Source: Bacteroidales bacterium (lineage in GTDB: Bacteria > Bacteroidota > Bacteroidia > Bacteroidales > GCA-2748055). Taken from it: a stretch of DNA of 8,534 nucleotides. A program made the position numbers and the translations under genes. Below, piece by piece: positions 1-7,676 of this stretch. Each line of letters begins with the position of its first letter. Position 1 is the stretch's first letter. The notes under the pieces were generated by a model. The model did not search any database. It saw nothing but the letters and a program-made list of their open reading frames with translations, and was not told the origin of the DNA. The stretch is from assembly GCA_023135025.1 (NCBI GenBank), contig JAGLTY010000071.1, positions 1-8,534 of the forward strand. The letters run 5' to 3'.

Positions 1-1101
1 AACATCCTGATGAAAAACCTGATGGACTTCTCCATCGGTTCTCTGATCTTCTGGATACTGGGATATACCCTGATGTATGGAGAAGATATAGGAGGATTTA
101 TAGGGAAAATCTCTCTCTTCTTTGGAAGCAATGAGATCAACGGTGTACCCGATAAGGCATCCCTGATGTTCCAGACCGTATTTGCTGCCACCGCAGCCAC
201 CATCGTCTCCGGTGCTGTGGCCGAGCGGACCAAGTTTTCAGCCTATATTGTTTTTAGCATTGCCATTACTGCAATTATCTATCCCATCTCCGGACACTGG
301 GTCTGGGGAGGCGGTTGGCTCTCAACACTGGAGACGCCTTTCCACGACTTTGCAGGATCCACCGTGGTACACTCCGTGGGTGCCTGGGTTGGACTTATGG
401 GAACCATTGTCATTGGTCCCCGTATTGGGAAATATTCCAGTAGCGGAAAACCCAGGGCGATACCAGGACAGAACCTGGCCTTTGGCGCACTGGGTGTCTT
501 TATCCTCTGGTTTAGTTGGTTCGGATTTAACCCCGGATCGCAACTGGCCGCTGCCGGAAGCGAGAATGCATCAGCTATCTCCCATATTTTCATCACCACC
601 AACCTGGCAGCTGCTACAGGAGCGGTAACGGCCATGATCGTCACCTGGTGCAAATACAGGCGACCTGGACTCTCTCTTACACTGAACGGAGCTCTGGCCG
701 GACTGGTGGCTATCACTGCCGGATGTGATGTGGTCAGTCCGGGAGGTGCCGTAATCATTGGTGTCCTGGCTGGAGTTGTGTTGGTGTTCGGTGTAGAGTT
801 TATCGATAAGGTACTGAAGATTGACGACCCGGTTGGTGCGGTTTCTGTACACGGACTCAATGGTGCACTGGGTACCATCATGGTGGGATTCCTCGATACA
901 ACCAATGGTCTATTCTATGGCGGTGGTGCAGCACAACTTGGCTCCCAACTTATTGGAGTAGGGGCTGTGGCAGCCTGGGCTATGGGACTTGGCTTCCTGG
1001 TATTCTACATCCTTAAGAAAACCATTGGTGTCAGAATATCCAAACGGATCGAAGAGGAGGGACTTGATATTTATGAACATGGAGAATCGGCATACAATTA
1101 A
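1..1101 (+). CDS. amt: Ammonium transporter Amt, 5' end outside window
   Basis: Integral membrane channel of the Amt/Mep/Rh family, importing ammonium across the inner membrane. The frame is open from the first base (it reads N-I-L before the first Met at 10), so the true start lies upstream; 366 residues are visible and probably only the first transmembrane helix region is missing. Hallmarks seen: the W-x-W-G-G-G-W segment near 295-320; the D-F-A-G-S-T-V-V-H motif with the conserved Asp at 346-348 and the first pore His at 370-372; W-F-G-F-N-P-G-S near 515-540; and the second pore His in S-V-H-G-L-N-G at 850-852. The twin His and the Asp are those of transport-competent Amt proteins. The soluble tail ends E-E-E-G-L-D-I-Y-E-H-G-E-S-A-Y, the usual C-terminal signature through which P-II proteins and trimer neighbours act. 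It is followed by 290 non-coding bases and then gltB, so it belongs to a nitrogen-assimilation neighbourhood. Family assignment is secure; the precise symbol (amt or amtB) is a naming choice. Confidence 0.96.
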   Translation, partial: NILMKNLMDFSIGSLIFWILGYTLMYGEDIGGFIGKISLFFGSNEINGVPDKASLMFQTVFAATAATIVSGAVAERTKFSAYIVFSIAITAIIYPISGHWVWGGGWLSTLETPFHDFAGSTVVHSVGAWVGLMGTIVIGPRIGKYSSSGKPRAIPGQNLAFGALGVFILWFSWFGFNPGSQLAAAGSENASAISHIFITTNLAAATGAVTAMIVTWCKYRRPGLSLTLNGALAGLVAITAGCDVVSPGGAVIIGVLAGVVLVFGVEFIDKVLKIDDPVGAVSVHGLNGALGTIMVGFLDTTNGLFYGGGAAQLGSQLIGVGAVAAWAMGLGFLVFYILKKTIGVRISKRIEEEGLDIYEHGESAYN

Positions 1102-1194
1102 CCCTTATACCTCAGTGCAATAAATGTTTCTTTCAATCTATAAGTTATTAACATGATTCTGTTTCAAAAACATAGGATGAAATCCTTTACACGT

Positions 1195-1224
1195 TTTGAT
1201 TCGTAATTATTATCTCTATATTTG
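1195..1224 (+). promoter_or_regulatory. Probable Bacteroidota-type promoter for gltBD
   Basis: TTTG at 1195-1198 is followed, after 18 bases, by TATATTTG at 1217-1224, an exact match to the Bacteroidota -7 consensus TAnnTTTG; the usual spacing to the -33 TTTG element is close to this. The surrounding sequence is AT-rich, unlike the flanking genes. Transcription would start near 1229-1232, giving gltB a leader of about 160 bases that contains the hairpin at 1328-1363. It is the only such match I found in the amt-gltB gap. The start site itself is inferred. Confidence 0.6.
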
Positions 1225-1241
1225 CCTTATATAACGGATCG

Positions 1242-1304
1242 ATGAAAACCCATTCAAATTCCATAAAAAGGCATGTGTTAAAGAGGATAGACTGGCACGG
1301 ATGA
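1242..1304 (+). CDS. Possible 20-codon leader peptide upstream of gltB
   Basis: A short ORF starts with ATG about 10-13 bases after the predicted transcription start and ends with TGA at 1302-1304. The 20-residue product is basic and His-rich (four Lys, three Arg, four His, one Trp) with no Gln or Glu, so it shows no codon run that would sense the product of gltBD. No Shine-Dalgarno is visible, which is normal in this phylum. Its stop codon overlaps one arm of a possible alternative RNA structure (1302-1341), which is the only reason to list it. ORFs this short occur by chance, and it may not be translated. Confidence 0.2.
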   Translation: MKTHSNSIKRHVLKRIDWHG

Positions 1305-1341
1305 GAATGGTATGAACTGAATAAAGAAAAAGCCGTTCTCA
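1302..1341 (+). promoter_or_regulatory. Possible anti-terminator pairing in gltB leader
   Basis: GAGAATGG at 1303-1310 is a near-copy (one transition) of GAGAACGG at 1351-1358, the 3' arm of the downstream hairpin. It can therefore pair with CCGTTCTC at 1333-1340, the hairpin's 5' arm, giving eight pairs including one G-U. The flanking 1302-1341 (U-A) and 1311-1332 (U-G) add two more, leaving a loop of about 20 bases. The two structures are mutually exclusive. The TGA of the leader ORF falls at 1302-1304, so a ribosome stopped there would cover the upstream arm and favour the terminator hairpin. The base pairing is seen; the regulatory role is inference. Confidence 0.3.
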
Positions 1342-1363
1342 GACCAGGTCGAGAACGGCTTTT
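1328..1363 (+). terminator. Terminator-like hairpin just before gltB
   Basis: AAAAGCCGTTCTC (1328-1340) and GAGAACGGCTTTT (1351-1363) form a perfect 13-bp stem with a 10-base loop. On the plus strand the stem ends in four T followed by CTAA, a short uridine tract. Read on the minus strand, the stem is followed by a longer T-rich run (TTTTTCTTTATT), so the element may work in both directions or mainly against antisense transcripts. It lies 28 bases before the gltB ATG, too close for a complete promoter to fit between them. It therefore probably sits inside the gltB leader transcript as an attenuator, or it ends amt or a short leader RNA with partial read-through. Confidence 0.6.
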
Positions 1364-1391
1364 CTAATGGACCCTCAAAGCAGTAGATAAT

Positions 1392-4300
1392 ATGAAAAAA
1401 GTGAGACCTGAAAAGGCCGGATTATACAGAAGCGCATTTGAACATGACAACTGTGGAATCGGCTTTGTAGCACATCTGAAGGGGAAAAAATCACATCATA
1501 TCATTCAGCGGGGACTGGAAACCCTGGTGAATATGACGCACAGAGGGGCAGAAGGAGCTGACAGCAAAACTGGCGACGGTGCAGGAGTAATGATCCAGAT
1601 ACCAAGGGATTTCTACCTGATGCAGGGATACTCCATTCCCCATGAGGGTCAGTTTGGGACGGGACTGGTATTCCTTCCCAGGGATGCTGCTGAAGCCAAA
1701 AAGTGCGAAGAGATCCTGGTCCAGATTGTCAACGATGAGGGGGTAAATCTAATCGGGTTCAGGGAGGTTCCAAGGGACAACAGTGTTATTGGAGAGATCG
1801 CCAGGGGTACGGAGCCCAATATGAAACAGATCCTGCTGGGAGCCGATCTGCCACAGGAGGAGCTGGAGCGTAAGCTCTATATCATACGGAAAAGGGCCGA
1901 AAAGTATATTTCTGCATCCAAACTTAAGGAGAGAACGCTCTTCTACCTACCCAGTCTGTCCACCAAGATCCTCATATATAAAGGAATGCTCACATCTGAA
2001 CAACTTGGAGAGTACTTCCTTGACCTTCAGGATGAAAGAGTAGAGAGCGCCATTGCGCTGGTTCACTCACGTTTCAGCACCAACACCTTCCCCAGCTGGG
2101 ACCTGGCCCAGCCTTTCCGAATGCTTGCCCACAACGGCGAGATCAATACTGTAAAGGGAAACCGCTTCTGGATGGAGGCACGGGAGTCGATCCTGAAATC
2201 GAATGTGCTGGGCGACCTGGAGAAGATCTACCCGGTGATCGAACCCCATAAGAGCGACTCGGCTTCGCTTGACAATGTACTGGAGTTCCTGGTGATGAGC
2301 GGCAAGTCGCTTCCCTATGCCATGTCGATCCTGATCCCGGAATCGTGGAACGAAAAGAATCCCATTTCGCCAGAACTGAAGGCCTTCTACCAGTACCACT
2401 CCACCTTTATGGAGCCATGGGATGGCCCGGCATCACTAATTTTCAGTGATGGAAGGTATATCGGGGGCATGCTGGACCGAAACGGGCTGCGTCCATCCCG
2501 GTATGTGATTACCAAAGACGACCTGATGGTGATGGGTTCGGAGGTGGGCGTACAGAGCTTCGATCCCGGTGAGATCAGAGAGAAGGGGCGCCTGAAACCT
2601 GGGAAAATCATCCTGGTGGATGTTCAGGAGGGGAAGATCTACAGAGATGAAGCACTGAAGGCGCAGCTTGCCTCGGAACATCCCTATATGAACTGGATCG
2701 GGAAAAACATGGTTAGCCTGGAGGATATCCAGGCTGGAAACGTTGTGGCACCCGGACTGGGTGAGTCGTATAATCAGTACCTGACCTCGTTTAACTACAG
2801 CAGGGAAGATATTGAGACCATTATCAAGCCCATGGCCGAATCGGCAATGGAGCCCATCGGCTCCATGGGAAATGATGTACCCACCACAGTACTCAGTCAA
2901 AAGCCGTACAGGCTCTTTTATTATTTCAAACAGCTCTTTGCCCAGGTGACCAATCCAGCCATTGATCCCATACGCGAAGAGATGGTGATGACCCTGACCG
3001 GTTACCTGGGATCGCTGCAGACCAATGTCCTGGATGAGACACCCGACCATGTAAAGATGGTTAAGTTCAAGAGTCCGGTAATCAACAACACCTATTTCCA
3101 GGTGGTAAAGAATCTTCGTTACAAAGGTTTCTCCAACCGGGTAATCTCTATCCATTTCGATGCATCCCGGGGGGCAGCGGGACTGGAAGAGGCAGTGGAT
3201 AAGATCTGCAGAGAGGCAGAAGAGGCAGTTGATCAGAACAACAACTATATCATCCTCTCCGACAGGGATATTGCTGAGAACCTGGCACCCATCCCCTCCC
3301 TGCTTGCTGTTTCGGCGGTGCACCACCACCTGATCAACAGGCGAAAACGGATGCAGATCGATATTGTGGTGGAGTCGGCCGAACCCCGCGAAGTGATGCA
3401 TTTTGCACTGCTCTTTGGATATGGTGCCAGTATTATCAACCCCTACATGAGCTTTGCCATTATCGAGCAGCTGGTTCAAACCAGGGTAATCCAACAGGAT
3501 TTTGAGAAGGCACAGAAGAACTATATAGAGGCGGTGAACAAAGGGCTGCTGAAAATACTGTCAAAAATGGGGATCAGCACCCTGCGGAGCTACCGGGCGG
3601 CACAGATCTTCGAGGCCATTGGGATCCACTCCGATGTAACAGACAGGTACTTTGAAGGAACTGTATCTCGCATCGGGGGGATCGGACTGGAAGAGATTGC
3701 CGAAGAGGTCCTTATCCCGCACCGAAAGGCTTATACAGAAGATGTCCACTCCATGATTCTGACCGAAGGGGTCTACTCCTACCGGAAATATGGCGAACAC
3801 CACGCCTGGAATCCCGAATCGGTGGCACTGCTCCAGTGGAGCACCCGGAACAACGATTACAAAAAGTACAAGGAGTACTCAGCGCTGGTGGATTGTGAAA
3901 CGGCACGACCCGGTTTCCTGAGGGGATTGCTCACCTACAAACGGAATCCCATCCCACTCGAAGAGGTGGAACCGCTGGAAAATATTATGAAACGTTTTGT
4001 GACCGGTGCCATGTCCTATGGCTCCATCAGCAAGGAGGCACACGAAGCCCTGGCCATTGCCATGAACCGCATAGGGGGAAGAAGCAATACGGGTGAAGGC
4101 GGAGAGGATCCGGAAAGATTTGAGCCCCTGGAGAACGGCGATTCGAGACGAAGTGCCATCAAGCAGGTGGCCAGTGGCCGGTTCGGAGTAACCACCCACT
4201 ACCTGGTCAACGCCGATGAGATTCAGATCAAGGTGGCGCAGGGAGCCAAACCGGGAGAAGGGGGACAGCTGCCCGGACATAAAGTAGATAAGATTATCGC

Positions 4301-5921
4301 AAAGACCCGCTACTCCATTCCAGGCATTACCCTGATATCGCCTCCTCCCCACCACGATATCTACTCCATCGAGGACCTGGCCCAACTGATCTTCGATCTG
4401 AAGAATGTCAATCCGCAGGCAAAGATCTCGGTGAAGCTGGTTTCGGAGACAGGTGTGGGTACCATTGCCGCAGGTGTGGCCAAGGCATCGGCCGACCTGA
4501 TTACCATCAGCGGAGCCGAAGGGGGAACAGGGGCCAGTCCCTCCTCCTCCATCAAGCATGCCGGATTGCCTTTGGAGATCGGACTTGCAGAGACACAGCA
4601 GACCCTGGTGATGAATAACCTGCGACGCAAAGTGATACTGCAGGCCGACGGACAGATGAAGACAGGAAGGGATGTGATCATCTCTGCCCTGCTGGGTGCA
4701 GAAGAGTTTGGATTCGCCACCAGCGCCTTGGTGGTATTGGGTTGCGTTATGATGCGCAAATGCCACCTCAATACCTGTCCGGTGGGTGTAGCCACCCAGA
4801 ATCCCGACCTCAGAAAACGGTTCCGGGGAAAAGCCGACTTTGTGGAGAACTATTTCCGCTTTATAGCTGAGGAGGTGCGTGAACATATGGCCGAACTTGG
4901 TTTCCGAGCATTTGATGAGATTGTGGGCAGATCGGATCTGCTTACCAGGGACAATTCGGTCACCCACTGGAAGATCAAGAACCTGGATCTAAGTGATCTG
5001 ACTGCATTTTTACCAGCAGGGAAAAAGAATTCACTGCACCGGACCGAGCTGCAACAGCATAAAATTGAGGGGGTCATCGACCACAGCTTGATTGAGCAGG
5101 CGAAACCGGCCCTGGAGAACCTCGAACCGGTCACCATCCATATGTCCATTAAAAATACTGACCGCACCACCGGTGCCATGCTTTCAGGTACCATCGCCGG
5201 TAGATATGGAGGAGAAGGACTCTCAGAAGGCACCATTAAGGTGAGGTTTGCCGGATCGGCCGGACAGAGCTTCGGAGCGTTCCTGGTTCCCGGTGTGGAG
5301 TTTTACCTGGAGGGTGATACCAACGACTACCTGGGAAAAGGTCTGGCCGGTGGTCGCATCATCGTGACTCCTCCCGAGGGTTCCTCTTTTGAATCGGACC
5401 AGAATATCATTATCGGAAATACAGTACTCTATGGTGCTACCCGGGGCGAGATCTATATCTCCGGAGTGGCCGGAGAGCGGTTTGCTGTCAGGAACAGCGG
5501 GGCCAATGCTGTTGTAGAAGGAGTGGGTGACCACTGCTGTGAATACATGACAGGGGGCCGGGTGGTGGTCCTGGGAAAGACCGGGCGGAACTTTGCTGCC
5601 GGCATGAGTGGCGGAGTGGCCTATGTACTGGATGAGGAGGGTGATTTCGATTACTTCTGCAATATGGGTATGGTGGAACTTTCACTGGTAGAGGATCTGA
5701 ATGATAAGAAGGAACTTTCGGATCTTATTGCCAGACACTATGAACACACCGGCAGCAAGGTGGCCGAAAAGATCCTGACCAACATGGATGACTATATGGA
5801 GCGCTTTATTAAAGTGATCCCATATGAGTACAAAAAGGTGCTCATTGAGATGGCGCTGGAAGAGACCAAAAAGAAACTGGCCAGTGTTGAGAAAGATGTG
5901 GAAATGATGGGCGATCTATAA
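1392..5921 (+). CDS. gltB: Glutamate synthase, large (alpha) subunit
   Basis: Large subunit of GOGAT: it releases ammonia from glutamine and channels it to 2-oxoglutarate to make glutamate, with electrons arriving from the small subunit. At 1509 residues it is full length for the family. Domain order: a 20-residue propeptide, then Cys21 (D-N-C-G-I-G-F), the nucleophile exposed by processing of a class II glutaminase domain (about 21-430), with R227 and the H-N-G-E motif at 247-250; a central domain (about 480-765); an FMN-binding synthase domain (about 815-1185) with S-G-A-E-G-G-T-G at 1040-1047; Cys1118, Cys1124 and Cys1129 (C-x5-C-x4-C) for the [3Fe-4S] cluster; and a glycine-rich beta-helix domain (GXGXG, about 1260-1450). 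The start is fixed by the usual short propeptide before Cys21; no Shine-Dalgarno is seen. gltD follows after 11 bases, so the two are almost certainly co-transcribed. Expression may depend on the leader hairpin just upstream. No key residue appears to be missing. Confidence 0.98.
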   Translation: MKKVRPEKAGLYRSAFEHDNCGIGFVAHLKGKKSHHIIQRGLETLVNMTHRGAEGADSKTGDGAGVMIQIPRDFYLMQGYSIPHEGQFGTGLVFLPRDAAEAKKCEEILVQIVNDEGVNLIGFREVPRDNSVIGEIARGTEPNMKQILLGADLPQEELERKLYIIRKRAEKYISASKLKERTLFYLPSLSTKILIYKGMLTSEQLGEYFLDLQDERVESAIALVHSRFSTNTFPSWDLAQPFRMLAHNGEINTVKGNRFWMEARESILKSNVLGDLEKIYPVIEPHKSDSASLDNVLEFLVMSGKSLPYAMSILIPESWNEKNPISPELKAFYQYHSTFMEPWDGPASLIFSDGRYIGGMLDRNGLRPSRYVITKDDLMVMGSEVGVQSFDPGEIREKGRLKPGKIILVDVQEGKIYRDEALKAQLASEHPYMNWIGKNMVSLEDIQAGNVVAPGLGESYNQYLTSFNYSREDIETIIKPMAESAMEPIGSMGNDVPTTVLSQKPYRLFYYFKQLFAQVTNPAIDPIREEMVMTLTGYLGSLQTNVLDETPDHVKMVKFKSPVINNTYFQVVKNLRYKGFSNRVISIHFDASRGAAGLEEAVDKICREAEEAVDQNNNYIILSDRDIAENLAPIPSLLAVSAVHHHLINRRKRMQIDIVVESAEPREVMHFALLFGYGASIINPYMSFAIIEQLVQTRVIQQDFEKAQKNYIEAVNKGLLKILSKMGISTLRSYRAAQIFEAIGIHSDVTDRYFEGTVSRIGGIGLEEIAEEVLIPHRKAYTEDVHSMILTEGVYSYRKYGEHHAWNPESVALLQWSTRNNDYKKYKEYSALVDCETARPGFLRGLLTYKRNPIPLEEVEPLENIMKRFVTGAMSYGSISKEAHEALAIAMNRIGGRSNTGEGGEDPERFEPLENGDSRRSAIKQVASGRFGVTTHYLVNADEIQIKVAQGAKPGEGGQLPGHKVDKIIAKTRYSIPGITLISPPPHHDIYSIEDLAQLIFDLKNVNPQAKISVKLVSETGVGTIAAGVAKASADLITISGAEGGTGASPSSSIKHAGLPLEIGLAETQQTLVMNNLRRKVILQADGQMKTGRDVIISALLGAEEFGFATSALVVLGCVMMRKCHLNTCPVGVATQNPDLRKRFRGKADFVENYFRFIAEEVREHMAELGFRAFDEIVGRSDLLTRDNSVTHWKIKNLDLSDLTAFLPAGKKNSLHRTELQQHKIEGVIDHSLIEQAKPALENLEPVTIHMSIKNTDRTTGAMLSGTIAGRYGGEGLSEGTIKVRFAGSAGQSFGAFLVPGVEFYLEGDTNDYLGKGLAGGRIIVTPPEGSSFESDQNIIIGNTVLYGATRGEIYISGVAGERFAVRNSGANAVVEGVGDHCCEYMTGGRVVVLGKTGRNFAAGMSGGVAYVLDEEGDFDYFCNMGMVELSLVEDLNDKKELSDLIARHYEHTGSKVAEKILTNMDDYMERFIKVIPYEYKKVLIEMALEETKKKLASVEKDVEMMGDL

Positions 5922-5932
5922 AAGAATGAACA

Positions 5933-7360
5933 ATGGGAGATCCCAAAGGATTTTTAAAAATAAAAAAGAAACCGGCTGGCAACAGGCCGATTTATGAACG
6001 CACGGACGACTACTCCGAGGTGGAACAGGTGCTCAATTCGGAGGACCGTCAGCTCCAGGCATCCAGGTGCATGGAGTGCGGCATTCCTTTTTGTCACTGG
6101 GGTTGTCCGGTGGACAATCTGATTCCCGAGTGGAACGATCTGCTTTACCGGGGCGACTGGAAAGGGGCCAGTGAGAGGCTGCACTACACCAATAACTTTC
6201 CGGAATTTACTGGCAGGATCTGTCCGGCCCCCTGTGAACACTCCTGTGTGCTGAATATAGACGGAGATGCAGTTACCATCCGGGAGAATGAGGTTGCTAT
6301 CGTAGAAAAGGCTTTTGCTGAAGGGTATATCAAGCCCAATCCACCCAAGGTGAGAACAGGAAAAAAGGTGGCCGTTATCGGCAGCGGTCCGGCCGGACTG
6401 GCTGCAGCCGACCAGTTGAACAGGGCGGGCCATACGGTCATGCTCTTCGAAAAGGATAGGAAGGCCGGAGGGCTGTTACGCTATGGTATCCCAGATTTTA
6501 AGCTCAACAAGCACACCATCGACCGAAGGCTGAAGATTTTGATGGCCGAAGGCATTGAGGTAAAGACCGAAACAGAGATTGGAAGGGATATCTCAGTAAA
6601 AGTGCTGCTGGACCAGTTCGATGCGCTCTGTCTGGCCATTGGTGCCATGCATCCCAGGGATCTGGATATTGCGGGCAGGGAGCTGGATGGTATTCATTTT
6701 GCCATGGACTACCTGACCCAGCAGAATAAGGTAAACGATGGGGCATATGTATCATACGATAACCGGATTACAGCCGAGAATCGCCATGTACTTGTTATTG
6801 GCGGAGGCGATACCGGTTCCGACTGTGTGGGCACTGCCATTCGCCAGGGGGCAAAAAGTGTGACTCAGATTGAGATTCTCCCCAAACCGCCAGAAGAGCG
6901 CTCCCGGAATAATCCCTGGCCCTACTTCGCCAATACATTAAAGACCTCCACATCGCACGAGGAGGGGTGTAAGCGCAGATGGAGCCTCACCACCCTGAAG
7001 TTCCTGGGGGTGCAGCAACGCGTAACCCATGCAGAGGTGCAGGAGGTATCATGGGAAAGTATAAATGGAAGCCACAAAATGGAATTAGTGCCAGGCTCCA
7101 CTAAGAAAATTGAGGCCGATCTGATCCTGCTGGCCATGGGATTTGTACACCCTGTTTATGAAGGCCTGCTGACTGAACTGGATATATCGTTGAACGGCCG
7201 GAAGAATATTGATGTAGATCACTCCATGGCCACCAGCGTGGAGAAGGTATTTGCTGCGGGGGATGCAGCCAGCGGTGCCAGTCTGGTGGTTACCGCCATC
7301 GCCTCGGGACGACGGGTCGCCAAGAAGATTGACGAGTTCCTAATGAACAAACCATTTTGA
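5933..7360 (+). CDS. gltD: Glutamate synthase, small (beta) subunit
   Basis: FAD-containing subunit of GOGAT: it takes electrons, by family precedent usually from NADPH, and passes them through iron-sulfur clusters to the large subunit. The 475-residue length is typical. The N-terminal region carries two Cys groups for the [4Fe-4S] clusters, C46-x2-C49-x4-C54-x3-C58 and C97-x3-C101-x3-C105. The FAD Rossmann motif is G150-S-G-P-A-G155, the pyridine-nucleotide motif is G290-G-G-D-T-G295, and the second FAD motif A-A-G-D-A-A-S-G-A lies near 440-448. The segment N-P-W-P followed by L-K-T-S-T-S-H-E-E-G-C is characteristic of GltD rather than of related dihydropyrimidine dehydrogenase or sulfide dehydrogenase subunits. 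It starts 11 bases after the gltB stop. A competing ATG at 5926 is in another frame. No clear terminator follows, so the small downstream gene may share the transcript. Confidence 0.97.
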   Translation: MGDPKGFLKIKKKPAGNRPIYERTDDYSEVEQVLNSEDRQLQASRCMECGIPFCHWGCPVDNLIPEWNDLLYRGDWKGASERLHYTNNFPEFTGRICPAPCEHSCVLNIDGDAVTIRENEVAIVEKAFAEGYIKPNPPKVRTGKKVAVIGSGPAGLAAADQLNRAGHTVMLFEKDRKAGGLLRYGIPDFKLNKHTIDRRLKILMAEGIEVKTETEIGRDISVKVLLDQFDALCLAIGAMHPRDLDIAGRELDGIHFAMDYLTQQNKVNDGAYVSYDNRITAENRHVLVIGGGDTGSDCVGTAIRQGAKSVTQIEILPKPPEERSRNNPWPYFANTLKTSTSHEEGCKRRWSLTTLKFLGVQQRVTHAEVQEVSWESINGSHKMELVPGSTKKIEADLILLAMGFVHPVYEGLLTELDISLNGRKNIDVDHSMATSVEKVFAAGDAASGASLVVTAIASGRRVAKKIDEFLMNKPF

Positions 7361-7365
7361 AGAAG

Positions 7366-7389
7366 TTTGTAACTTGTGATTGTTACAAA
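7366..7389. repeat. Perfect inverted repeat between gltD and ykgJ-like gene
   Basis: TTTGTAAC (7366-7373) and GTTACAAA (7382-7389) are exact reverse complements separated by 8 bases. The repeat nearly fills the 37-base gap after gltD and ends 8 bases before the ATG of the next gene. It could be a binding site for a dimeric regulator or a weak RNA hairpin. There is no T-tract after it, so a terminator is unlikely. The half-site spacing does not fit the standard CRP/FNR layout. Confidence 0.4.
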
Positions 7390-7397
7390 AACGTGTG

Positions 7398-7676
7398 ATG
7401 AAATGCCGTGAAAAATGTGGAGCGTGCTGCATCGCTCCATCCATCTCCTCTCCCATTCCCGGAATGCCGGACGGAAAACCTGCCGGTGTGCCCTGTATTC
7501 ATCTCTCGGTTGACTACCGCTGCCTGATCTTTAACGATCCGGGACGACCAAAAGTGTGTGATCAGTTCAAAGCAGAACCGGAAGTGTGCGGGACCAGCCG
7601 GGAGGAGGCTATGATGTTGCTGGGTGACCTGGAGCAAGGAATCTACGCATCAGGATCTCCTTCAGCTCAGCCTTAA
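7398..7676 (+). CDS. YkgJ family cysteine cluster protein
   Basis: A small protein of 92 residues that matches the YkgJ/YeiW type (UPF0153, zinc- or iron-chelating cysteine cluster family). The segment after the first Cys group, [18 protein letters not shown], is nearly invariant in this family. Eight Cys are present: C3, C7, C10, C11, C33, C42, C54 and C64, including the P-K-V-C and E-x-C-G-T-x-R motifs. The cysteines suggest metal binding; the biochemical role of the family is unknown. The ATG at 7398 is chosen because it places the Cys cluster at the very N-terminus as in relatives; a TTG at 7380 would add six residues and run into the inverted repeat. The start codon has no Shine-Dalgarno. 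The last 22 codons overlap the 3' end of lipB on the other strand, and the tail after L-E-Q is a little longer than I recall for the enterobacterial relatives. It is possibly co-transcribed with gltBD. Confidence 0.88.
   Translation: MKCREKCGACCIAPSISSPIPGMPDGKPAGVPCIHLSVDYRCLIFNDPGRPKVCDQFKAEPEVCGTSREEAMMLLGDLEQGIYASGSPSAQP

Noticed and set aside
279..905. 208-codon minus-strand ORF opposite amt
   Set aside because: It is antisense to a clearly real transporter gene, has no recognisable motifs, and has the Pro/Ser/Thr-rich composition typical of a shadow frame.
1144..1152. Palindrome GTTATTAAC in the amt-gltB gap
   Set aside because: It is short and AT-rich, sits in AT-rich DNA, and has no partner site of the same type, so it is not distinguishable from background.
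1174..1186. Small hairpin AGGAT-GAA-ATCCT as a terminator for amt
   Set aside because: The stem has only 5 bp with a 3-base loop and is followed by TTACACG rather than a T-tract; it is likely chance.
2436..3494. 352-codon minus-strand ORF opposite gltB
   Set aside because: A long open frame is expected opposite a 4.5-kb gene at this base composition; no family resemblance, and gltB is intact here.
3879..4967. 362-codon minus-strand ORF opposite gltB
   Set aside because: It covers the conserved FMN and cluster region of gltB and has no domain signature of its own, so it is a shadow frame.
7366..7389. NtcA-type nitrogen-control site
   Set aside because: GTA and TAC are 12 bases apart here, not the 8 of the NtcA consensus, and NtcA is a cyanobacterial regulator.
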